Shown in pieces: positions 1 to 11,300 of a stretch of 64,000 bases of DNA. The notes under the pieces are model-generated. The model was given only the letters and a program-made list of their open reading frames with translations. It did no database searches and had not been told where the DNA came from. The stretch comes from Acorus gramineus. Its lineage: Eukaryota; Streptophyta; Magnoliopsida; Acorales; Acoraceae. Location: positions 7,097,819-7,161,818 of the forward strand of contig CM060853.1 of assembly GCA_030737835.1 (NCBI GenBank), read 5' to 3'. Numbering within the stretch: the stretch's first letter is position 1; every line of letters starts with the position of its first letter. The translations under genes and the position numbers were made by a program.

Positions 1-19
1 ACCCTTTTGAATGATGTTA

Positions 20-470
20 TTGGAAATAACAAATTATCAAGGACATTTTGCTAAAATCTGATTTTTTTAAGGGTATATATGCCAAAACAAAACATTAAGA
101 ATTGGTAGATATTGATGATATTATCCAAAAAATCAAGAATTAAATTATACTCAAAGTTCTTTAAAAATTCATAAATTTTCAAGTATAACTCCGATTGGGG
201 TGAATAATAGCTCATTGGAAAGAGTTTTTCGATATCTACTTATGACTGGGAAATAGATTTTTTTCAAAAATGACTATTGCACAATGAAAAGTGAGATCAA
301 ACGTTGAAACTCATATTTGACTTGAAATTAGCTATTTATCATCTACATTTCATGATTATTTCAATCTAAATTTAATAAAAAAAAGATAACAAAAAAAAAA
401 TAATAATGTGGCACCATCACCGGCATTCATTCATATTAAAGAGATGGATTTGGTGAATATCTCACATTGT
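20..470. repeat. Dispersed repeat, copy A (related copy at 22595-23110)
   Basis: The stretch shares long collinear runs with 22595-23110: both pass through AACATTAAGA(A)TTGGT/TTTGGTGGAT, a 'TTCATAA.TTTT.AAGTATAACT' block, an 'AGATCAAAC.TT.AAACTCA.ATTTGACTTGAAATT' block and finally ATGTGGCAC.ATCAC and CATTCATTCA. Same strand, clearly diverged. No coding capacity and no terminal repeats that I could define; probably an old non-autonomous transposon. Confidence 0.6.
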
Positions 471-902
471 CCTTTTTTTTTTCATTCTTACCCTTGATCC
501 AAAAAAATAATGATCATAAAAAATTAAGGGTAAATTCGGAAATGAAAGTGTTACAAAGAAACAAAGTTGAAAAACTTAAACACTTCTGGTTAGTACATAG
601 ATAAATTTGGTTTCAGACCTTTGAAAGATTCTAGTAGCTTTTTTGTGTAATCATTGTGCAATTCTTTTCATATAATGGGAAAAAAAATACAGTGATTGTC
701 CGAAAGAAACGGGCATGGTTCATATTAAAGACTGATACTCGAAACAAGTATCACACATGAAGTTTACAGTGCGTGTTACTTAGCAACACACGCATGGAGG
801 AAACCTTTCCATGTTGAAATATTATAAGATGCAAGTTTAGATAAAAAAAAAAAAAGTCAAGAACATCTTCTATGCATAACTATACAAACTCAAAATGGAA
901 CT

Positions 903-1015
903 TGGACACATTGCTCAATGGTTGACAAGAAAATTTACAATGAAGAGGTCATGGTCCCATGGGTTCGAGTAATCGAGTCCCAGCATTCCGCTAAAGCCTC
1001 TTTAGGAACCAATTA
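903..1015 (+). repeat. Possible tRNA-derived SINE fragment
   Basis: An A-box-like TGCTCAATGGTTGAC (about 911) is followed some 35 bases on by GGTCATGG and then a B-box-like GGGTTCGAG (960) ending ...TCGAGTCCCAG. This order and spacing match the pol III promoter of plant SINEs. The B box seems to carry a short duplication. No poly-A or poly-T tail or target duplication was identified, so the call is tentative. Confidence 0.3.
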
Positions 1016-1164
1016 TTAAAAAAACGATTTTCTTAAAAATTCATCAAAAAAAACAGCTCACTTGGGGGAAAAAACTTCACTTTCACCAAATTTTCCAGGA
1101 AAAAAATCGTTTTTGACAACCAGATATGTTATGCGCGTGCGTTAACACAATTACAGAGCCTTAC

Positions 1165-1527
1165 GTGTTCGACCATTGGAACGAGAACATGATCAAACGG
1201 TTCCCCCTTCTCGGCCAAATCCCTAGCGTACCTCCTCAGGTAATAAAGCGAGTCATCCAACAAAACTGCGAAATTCAAAAAAAAAAAAAAAAAAAAAAAG
1301 GATCACGAGATCACGTTCCGTGAAACAGACGACGAAAAGCAGATGATGAAACGAAACGAACCTCGTGAAGTCTTCTGTCGGGAGGAATCGACGCGGGAAA
1401 AGGAGGCGGAGAGGTGGCGTGGACTCGAAGCGAAGAGCGTGCTCAACACCCGACCTAACGGAGACGACGGAGAGGGTGACGAACTTGGATCGTCGTCGGC
1501 TCTCCGAATAAGTTCTTCTTCTTCCAT
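1165..1527 (-). CDS. 5' end (exons 1-2) of an unrecognised plant gene, continues off left edge
   Basis: Two exons fit together in phase. Exon 1 is 1527..1362 (ATG at 1527, 55 codons plus one base; begins MEEEELIRRADDD, then Ser/Pro-rich). Exon 2 is 1265..1165 and supplies the other two bases; it reads VLLDDSLYYLRRYARDL and ends VLVPMVEH at a GTAAGG donor. The 96-bp intron has a GT donor at 1361 and, before its CAG acceptor, a long T-run as polypyrimidine tract. A telo-box (AAACCCTAA on the minus strand, about 1609-1617) lies roughly 85 bp upstream of the ATG, as in many housekeeping genes. No later exon is visible between 1 and 1164, so the gene must continue beyond the window or be truncated. 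I do not recognise the family; the alternation of DDSL.YLRRYARD and PMVEH looks like the start of an alpha-helical protein, but this is inference. The exon structure is well supported, the function unknown. Confidence 0.6.
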
Positions 1528-4500
1528 TTTATTATTTTTGGTGGTTGGAATCGAAGGTGTCTCGATTAGAAACCCTGATCAAACTCGAACAAAGATTGAA
1601 AATGTGGAAAGTTAGGGTTTTATGTGTCACAGTCTCTTCCGCTCGTCGGAGGATTCCCACCAGGTGAAGTGGTAAATGACGAATGTACCCCTGAATCGAT
1701 GCACAGGGTTTATGTCTTTCAACGGGACGAATTTGGGCAATATTATTATCAATTCCTTTCGAATGAGGATTATATATATATAAATTTTAAGATGACATGT
1801 GTATCTCGTTAAATTTTTTTTGCATTTATTAAAATAGATTCATTCAATTCAAAATAGAGAGATATATATTTTTTTAAAGCATATATCTTGATATTTACTA
1901 TTTTAAAAAAAAAATATATGTATAATCTGTATTTTGGACTGTAAAATTGAGAGTATAACATTTTTGAAGACTAGTTTAATCAATCCCACTCCCAAGCCCA
2001 GTAATAATTTTTTTCCCTGATCCTATTCCAAACTCGTGATAGGTGTGATTGTTTTGTCATAAATTTGTCCCAATATATTTTTATAAAAGCTAGATTCGTC
2101 ATGTTTCATCTCATTTAGGGTTCGTTTGAAAACACGTTTGAATTTAAATAAAGTACTTTGTCTGGAAAGCGCATTTTTTGTGTTTTTTAAAAAATAATTT
2201 TTTATACTAAAAATAATTTTATGTAATGTACAATATTTTTATAAAATTCTGTTTAATTAATTGCATGGGCATGTCATGTGATGATTGATATTTTTACAAA
2301 TTTATCCTACCATAATTGCAATGTATTTTATGTGATGAACCCTTCACCTGACATTGCTTTCTCAAACAAAAGTCCAGCAAATGAGAAGGTTCCCAAATTC
2401 AGCTATGTAGTTGAAATAAATTGGCATATAACCACCTCATACTGTTACATGGTCACAGTATTTTATGCTGAAGCCAAAAATAGATTTTGCGAACATACGG
2501 GTTCCTCGATCTGCCATAGGTGCATCCGACAGAGTTTGAGTATGTAATGTTGGATATGTGTTCCTCATGTCTCCTGTTCATTTTTAAACATATTGATCAA
2601 ATCACCTGTGATACATGAAAAAACATAAACATCCTTTACATAACAGACACCCTCCACCAACGAGTGGTTCAGACTGCTTAAAAACTAGAATTTTGGTCCT
2701 GCATACTTGTCTGCAAACAAAAGGATTAAATATGTCTACGTCATAGTCTTCCATCGCATAGATTACATGATACGAGGTTAAGTGGCATACAAATACAATG
2801 GCCTGAAGACCATCAAACACTTGTCCATGTTACATCAAAATACTGCATAACAAAAAAAACAAAATAAAGTGTCCATAGCTCACTTTCATAAAATACAGAA
2901 GTTCAAAAGAGGAGAAAAAGTAGTTTTATGTTAACCACGAGGACACAAACCACGAGTACAATAATGAGATGGAGCATAGCAAGCAATATATAATAATGCG
3001 GTACACCACAAATGTGTCTAAATGCAGGGGTGTGCATTATTAAATACTATTTTGTTTTCTCAATAAAAGAGAAATATAAAAGAGAAATATAATAACAATG
3101 TTATTCTTGTGTGCATATACGAAAGCTTGTTTTCTCACTAGCTAGATGAAGTGGTTTGTACTATAGATAATATGAATAAGTGAGGTTAAACCAAAACAAA
3201 AAAAAAAGAGTAATGTAAAATGGACTCCCAGGTAGAAGATTTGAATTTTCGGGAAAGAGGCCAATGTTGGGTAAAGCATTTATAAATTTAAGTTTATAAC
3301 AAATCAATCTATACCTGAAATACCATCCTAAATCAAAGGAATTTAAACATTTGCCAAGTTATCTAGAAAGTGTATTCTTGCGAAAATAACCAAATTGAGT
3401 ATAATTTATATACGTATTCATGGAAAACAAGAAGTTTAGCCCAGTGAAAGGCATCCCATAAATTTCATACAATAAAATGTGGTCCAAGTAATATTCCTTG
3501 GGTGATATTTTTTAAATACTGACACTGAAATAACTTTAAAATAAAAATGACCGGAAGGCACCATCGATCTCCTCACCAACACACAAAATTTTTCCTCACC
3601 ACTCTCAGAAAGACCATCATTGTTACTTCAAAAAACACAAGAAACCAAAACAAGAACCAACGACCATATCATGGCTTCAAATCTCGCCATGATATGCCGA
3701 GTATGGGTTGCAGGTTTTCATGTGCTTCACGGGCTGGCAATGGAGGACGAGAATCTCGATTTCGAACAGAGAAGGAAGAGGAGAAGCAAAAGCAGAAGAG
3801 GATGGGATAGGTGAGAGATGAACCCATGACATGGTCGTTTGGGAAGGATTGATTCGTGGGTCCCACTTATGCCTGGGGCTGGAATAAATTTAATTCTATC
3901 CTGATGTGAGAATAGCAATCCATGGTTATCCTAGGTTATCCGGGAATAGGTTATATAGGGTTATTCTAGGCTACCAAACGGATACTTTTTGTTATCCGGG
4001 TTTATTCGGGCTCTTATACCGGATCCAAACAAGGGGCCAAGGGTGCGCATCTATTTGCACCCTCAAAGATGTTTGCATGCCTTCTTTTAATGGATATGAC
4101 ATATAACAATCCATTTATTTTTTCTCTAACTTTCATGCCTCCCCTTAACTTGTATGTTTTGGATATTCTTTACAAAATATTCACAAAATCCTCATTGATT
4201 TGCATCATCTCTCATCTCTGTAATCAAATTTGAAAACTGCATTAGCTGTGGACCAATGGGAAAGAGGAATAGCTCGGGGGGGGGGGGGGGGGTGTGGTGA
4301 GGAGAGGAGAGGAGGCCATAAGGTGAGGACGACGACGGGGAGACAATGGTCTAGAGGTGAGGACAATGATGCGCTTTTTCGGAAAGAATGATTGATCGCA
4401 TATTGTTTTGGGGAGGATAGACAATTGGGGAGGGTTTTTACATAAGACTTCAAAGTAAAATTATAGATTTACTTATATGATTTTTCTGATGATCCCTTGA

Positions 4501-5342
4501 CATGTTTGTTGTAGTCGTTGAAAAATAGATAATAAACAGTTGCGGATGTTTGTTAGAATAAGCTGTAAAATAGTTTTTGTTGTGTAATTGTCAAAAATAT
4601 TCATTCTAAATGTAGAAGTTTAATTTTTCTTTGATAAAAGAATGTGGTTTTACTTATAAAATGATAATGACTACTCATCCTCTATTAATATTAAATTAAA
4701 TAACATGTAAAAAAATTAATGAAATATTGGAATATACAGTAATTAAAAAAAAAGAATTTGAAAGACAAAAAATAGAACTTGATTTCTATTAATAAAAAAT
4801 GCAACAAAAATATTCTAGCTATAATTTAAATTTATAAAAAAAAAATGCAACATAAAGCTTACCTGAGTTATCTCAAATTTTTGAAAAATGAAAGGAGTAT
4901 TTAGAGGGTACGAAAATATTTGTCCTTAGTAAATAAAGTGAATGTTAGTAGTATCCAACAATTTTTTTAAAAAAATCATCCATAAATTATAATCGAAAAG
5001 CATTTATAACCCAACTTAAGAGATTATGACATTTTAAAGTTGTTTTTAACTTAAAGAAGTTTTAATAAATTTAAATAAATATGTTACAAATATTTATTTT
5101 AAACTAAAAATTATAATTTACAGCTTATAAATTTCAATAAAGTACTTATTTATTGTTTAAATAAATATAAAATTAATATATAAATGATTTATAAATTAAA
5201 TTAGAAAAATGTGAGGGCTTACTTACACATTTTGAGGTGTTTAAATAGGGCCACACAAGTCCCCCCCGTTGTTCATCACTCTCGAGATTTCCACGAAAGA
5301 AAAAAAAACAAGCAGCACCGAAAAACTAGGGTTTCCAAAAAA
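1528..5342. other. Intergenic spacer between two divergent genes
   Basis: AT-rich DNA between the minus-strand gene at the left edge and the OSCP gene; it must hold both promoters. A TTTAAATAGG TATA-like motif at about 5239 lies 100 bp before the OSCP start codon, and an AGGGTTT telo-box-like motif occurs in the OSCP leader (about 5328). A run of 17 G (4276-4292) and a short GGGCCCC/CAAACAAGG-type MITE-end-like stretch (about 3890-4040) are the only other structure seen. Short open frames here have no recognisable domain and look random. Confidence 0.5.
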
Positions 5343-8300
5343 ATGGCAATGGCGAATCGGCTCAGGATCCTCGCCCCGAGACTGGCCTACATCGGGGGTT
5401 CGGGAAACCCCATCTTCGCCGCCGCTTCCGAGGTATCCGATCTCTCAGGGTTTCATCGTTCGCTGTCTAGGGTTTCCGTGAATCGATTTTTTGATCCGGT
5501 TACAGTTTTTTTGAATTTCATGGGTATTGACCACAGGAATGTCATGATTTGATGTGTGCTTCGTCCGATCTCTCTTTTGGCAGGGTCCGAGGAGTTTCGC
5601 GACCGCCACCACAGGTCCGAAGGAAGCTGATGTCAAGGTAAAAATGTGTTTTGTTTTCAGGTATTTGTTGATTCTCATATTGTTGGACCCGATTCGTTTG
5701 AACTTATGAAGCAATCCGTCCGTGATTGGTTTGTTTGATGCATGAAACTTTTATATTTTCATGCTTTGTCTAGGGTACTCTTATTTGAAGTTCTTGGATT
5801 GCTTTCCGACATTGGTTGTTCTGTAGGATCTAAATACATGTGTGTACGTTATTTGTGCATATTTATTTATCATGGACTCCCGATAAGTGTGGTGAGCTCG
5901 ACTGGCTCTATTGAGCATTTCAGCGCCGGTGCTGATCTAGGGTACTCTTATTTGAAGTTCTTGGATTGCTTTCCGACATTGGTTGTTCTGTAGGATCTAA
6001 ATACATGTGTGTACGTTATTTGTGCATATTTATTTATCATGGACTCCCGATAAGTGTGGTGAGCTCGACTGGCTCTATTGAGCATTTCAGCGCCGGTGCT
6101 GATCTTAGGCAGGCCAAATGGGGCACTAGACGAAATCCTAAATGGGGGTCTAGAAGAGTGCTCACACTTTTTTTTTTTTTTTTTTGGATAACTAAAGTTT
6201 TCTTTTTGAGTGGTTTGGGGATTTTTCCAGATGGGGACCTGTCTAGCCTACCTAGGGCAGGGCCGACCCTAGAGCAATTGGAGATTTGGGGTTGGGGGGC
6301 AGGGGGGGGGGGGGTTGGGGAGAGGAAATAAGCCATTTAGAGATATGACTAAATTTTGCTGAATAAAACTAGGGTCTTCTCTTAGCTCTTAGAGCTAATT
6401 TGGTAAATGAATATGTCGTGGGATAAGAGGACAAATGTGGGATAGGTGGGAGGAGAAATGCATATATGTGTCGCGACTTTGAAATGGAAAATGGGGGTTT
6501 TTGTTACACCTAAAGGGTTGAATGACATTTAATCTTTGTTTTTCTCCCAATTTCGACAAATATGGATAAGGATAATATTGATGGATTTTTTATCCCCTGA
6601 AATTATGATAATTTATCTCTAAAATCTTATCAAATTGCCAAACTAGCCCTTAGACCTGGTATGGCATTGGGATAAGGGGTTAGGATAAGAAAATAATTGG
6701 GTTAAATCACACGTTATCCCGTATGGCATAAAAAAATGGATAAAACATTGACAATTATTCGTATTTTGAGAGAAAAAGTGGAGATATGGCATTGGGACAA
6801 AGGGTTGGGATAAGGGGTTGGGATAAGACATGTTATCCCTTAGGCCTGATATGGCATTGGAATACGTGTTGGGATAAAAAATGGATAAAACATGAACAAT
6901 TATCCGTATTTTGAGAGAAAAAGTGGGGATATTTTGTTCTAAGTAGAAGGTGGAACATATTTTATCCCCATTTTTTAACCACATTTTGTAAACCATGGAA
7001 ACCTTTATGACTGCCCTTTCCAGAAAAACAAAAACAAAAAACTTCATGAAACCAAAACCAACAGTATTAATGCTCCATTAATAGAAATGGTAGACTTGGT
7101 ATTTTTAAATTTTTTTTGAAGTTATCCCATATTTTAGATCATGTGATCCAAATGCAAAGTTAAGGATAATAACACAAAAAAATAGGGATAACAAAATGCA
7201 TTACCAAATGTAAATTTGGATAAAAATAATGGTATTTTTATCTCCATAAATTAGACTAACTTGTCTTAAATATTTATTCCTTTATCAAACTAGGCCTTAA
7301 GGTGTAAGGTGTACAATGATAATGAGATGTACTCTTGTGTCTGCACTACCCTTTGGTGACCCTTCAAGGACTTGGATGTACTTTTTCCAATATATATATT
7401 TTTTATTTTCCTTGATCTACGTAGTGTACTCATATCCTAAATTGGATCCTGTGTTTTCACTTTGAAAGATTCTTCCATGGTTCCGTCTTCTTTGAACTGC
7501 TAATATCAGTTTTCTGATGCTGGTAATTTTACAGGCACAAAAACCATGTGATTGTGGGTTTTTGCATATGTCACAACTTCGCATTGATTCTGATATTCTT
7601 CATGGCAATTTAGGTGCCCCTTTCATTGTATGGAGGGACTGGCAACTATGCTTCTGCACTATTCATTTCGGCTTCTAAAGCAAAGGTGCTGGACAAAGTT
7701 GAATCTGAACTTGCAAACATAGTTCAGGCATCAAAGAAGAGTACCGTATTCACTCAGTTTATGAAGGATTTATCTGTGCCTGCGGAAACTAAGGTGAAGG
7801 CCGTACAAGAAATATTTTCTGAAGCTGGATTTTCAGATGTCACAAAGAACTTTTTAGGTAATATTCACACTTCGCTAATTAAAGTCCATTGTAGTTTTGT
7901 TAATGGTAGTGATGTCATGGTCCTCATGGATGCTCCCATTTCCTGGATTTGCACAAGAATCATGATAAATCTGAGATCCTTTTTGTCCACTAAAACTTCC
8001 ATAGGTGAAAATGTGGCATTATATTAAAGATCTAATGAAAATTAATAATAGTTGGAAAACCAGTAAACTTGGGAAGTTGTCATTGTTTTTAAGCGTACGT
8101 ATGTGATTCCATATCCTCCAAGATATTGTTGAAGATTGGTGTGTTTTTCTAGTTTTATTCTTGCTTCTCAAAGACAATCACACGGGGCCATATTTTGGAG
8201 GATTTAATTTACTGAATTGGGTCTTTTGTGGGGCGTCTTTAAACCATTTGACTAATCGCAAACCTGACAAGTGAATTTGTTTTCCCCACTTTGTTCTTGT

Positions 8301-11300
8301 ATGAAATTTTTTAGTTATTTTATTTCTTGAGTTGACCCTTTTTTTTTATTTTAATTTTTGGCCTTGTTCACATGAAATTTATTATGAATGAAGTTTGTCC
8401 TCATGAATTGTAAATAAGACCCGGTTTATTGTATATTTGAGAAGAGTAGCATAAGATTTAGCATACTCATGTATTTTAGTTTTGAACACCTATTGGGTCC
8501 CAACATGCATAAGACCAAGTTGTCCATTGTTTATGTGAAAAATTCTAGAGTACCGTTACTTCTATTTTTTTCATCCCATTATAATGATCTATCTCTTTTC
8601 TCTTTATAAAATCTACCAACTCAACATTCAACATGTTAAGAACATAAAATATCATAGAATTCAATCAAATCATATTTTATCAAATCAAATACAAGAGATT
8701 TTGAAGATGGTAATAAGAAGTTCACATGAAAGGTTTCAAAAGAGAATTAAAGGAGAGATTGATACTCAATAAATCACACAATATGGAGAATTCATATCTA
8801 AATATAAAATCCTAAACTAGCATTGTATGGCTTCATCTTGAACCTTAGTTGAAGATTTAACTACTAGAAGACATGATCAAACTAAAGAAAAGAAAAATAA
8901 AAGAGATCATATTATTGAAAATTCTGAAAATAAAAACACAAAACTAATATTAAAATTCAAAACCAAATGAATACAAGAATCCAAAGAAATAAAATGAAAA
9001 AAAAAAAAAAACAAAAGAAAGGCATTTGTAAAATATCAATATGCGTATTGAGTTGACTTTGATGATCCATTGGCCACGTGCAAAAACAAATGCTCCTGAA
9101 CATGTTGGAGTTTGATGAATTTCTAAATTCGATAGCACAGATTTGATGTTTTACGAGGAAAGGGTTGTAATTTTGAATTGGAATTTAGTTGCTTCTTATT
9201 TTTTGTTTTGGTAATAGGATTGGAACATTCATATATAGTAATTATGTCCCCCGAACAAAAAGAGATGAGGGAACTCCTAATACAAGGGAAAGGAACCAAA
9301 AAAAGGTACAAAACAAAAGGACGAAGGTCAGAATCAGGCCCTTAAGTAAAGTAATCCCCCAAGCCTGAAGATGAGCAAAGCCCACATATTCTCCAATCCA
9401 AACCCAGGAACGGGGTAACATTTTGGTGTTGGGAAGATATTTGCCTCAGTGAGTCCTCATTTTGTCTCTCTTCTCTCTGCTTTTAGAGTGTCGTCTTTCA
9501 AAGATAATCTCATCCTGGATGCTTTCACATGTGGGGACAATATCATCATTTGATATCCCTGTTTAAACCCTCAACTACGTGGAGGCGGTGGATGTCACTT
9601 TTCTTTTTGCAATCCTTCAAGAGGTTTGTATGGATCTGGAAGAGGAGGATATGGTCTTATAGAAAAGTGGTCCACAAAAAGACTTCAATGTGAAGTTCTT
9701 CTATATATGGCTCAATGGAAATCCACCTCGCAAATTTTGGGGTTATCCTCTACATTAAAAATTAGACAAGTTCCTCACTAAATCAATCCGCTTGAAGCGG
9801 GTGAACGATGGTGATAGTGGTTGCATCCTTTGTGGTGGAAAGGAGGACACTAGAGAAACTTCTTCTTTTGATGCCCGTTTAGTGACCAAATATGGGAAAA
9901 GATAAGCATAGCTTTTGATGATCGATGTGATTTCAACAATCTTAAAGATATGTGGAGGTGGCTTAGAAAAAGATGCAAAACGGAGATTAAAGTAATGATG
10001 TTAAAGTTCAAAGGGCTTATTTATCCCACATGCCTATGTGGGGAGATATGGCTTGCTCGAAATGAATGCCTCTTCAATGGAAAAAGGACATATGTGGAGA
10101 ATACATAGGTGGCTATGACGACCTCCACTCATGGGTGAGAGTGCTCCTAGGGGAAGAAGATCCACCCTTAATCATGGGTTGTAATTGGAAAAGAATGTAG
10201 GGTCAAAATATTTTTTTTGGGGCTGTTTTCAGCTATTTGATGACCTTATGGCTTAGTTTGGTAAATGGATAAATTTTTAGGATAAGTTAACCTAATTTAT
10301 AAGGATAAAAAAATCACTATTTTTATCTAGATTTGCATATGGTAATGTTTTTTATTATCCTCATTTTTTGTGTTCTTATCTTCAATCTTGTATTTGGATC
10401 AAATATGTGATAACTTTAATTTTTTTTTTTAAAATACCTGATCTACCTTTCCTATTAATGGGTCATTAACAGTGTTTTCAATATCGATATAATCGATATA
10501 TCGATTAGGCCTCCAATCGATATATCGATTGGCCGATTTTTTTTTTTTTTGAAAAAAAATTGAAAAAAAAGCAAAAAAAAGATAGAAAATTGTGGAAAAT
10601 AATGAAAATGAATAAGAATAATTTTATATGAAGATATTAATAATTTTACAATGGTTTTGGTTTGAAATAAAAATGCATAACTAATTAACTACAACATAAA
10701 ACTATAAAAGTGAAGAAATTTTATTTAAATAGATAATCCATTGCACTGGTTACAAAATCCCCTCCCTGGGTTTTACCTAATGGTGTGCCATAACTATAAG
10801 AGGTGCCACCACCATCATTGCCGCCGTGTCCACCGTTATTGTCATTCGAATCTGTGTCTTCTTCCTGAATTTCATTATCCACATCTCTTGTTTTATCTGA
10901 TGATCCAACTCCTTCTTGGCCCTGAAATTGTGTTGCTGGGATGACTTCATCTTCTTCATCATCGTCGTCGTCCTCATCTTCAGGCTCCTCAATGATCGGC
11001 CGTTTCCCACGTTGTCTTGCACCTTCAGATTGCTGAGTCTGCTGCGTGGATTGTCTCGGGCGTTGATGTTCTATGGTGTCGCCGTATGCTTCATGTTCCA
11101 CTTGAGACCATGTCAAGTCTTCACCTTGGAATACTGGGCCGTCGACATCCATAATCTACTTGTTGACGTCTTCCAATGAATTCAAATTGATTGGATCTTC
11201 ATGTGCTGGGTTACGTTGAAGATTTAGGAAACGCTCATGCAATTTTTGATTGTATCGTACGAATATCAAATCATTCAACTTTTTTTACTTCAACCGATTC

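Noticed and set aside
1343-1615. Plus-strand 90-codon frame
   Set aside because: Antisense of the minus-strand exon 1 of the left-edge gene, which has splice signals in phase.
3547-3918. Overlapping short frames on both strands upstream of OSCP
   Set aside because: No recognisable motif and no splice context; treated as spacer.
5742-6331. Open frames across the OSCP intron 2 duplication
   Set aside because: Repeated intron sequence; the reading frame continues only because the unit is duplicated, and no domain is present.
10741-11179. Plus-strand open frames over the hAT element's acidic region
   Set aside because: Shadows of the minus-strand acidic C-terminal tail of the transposase.
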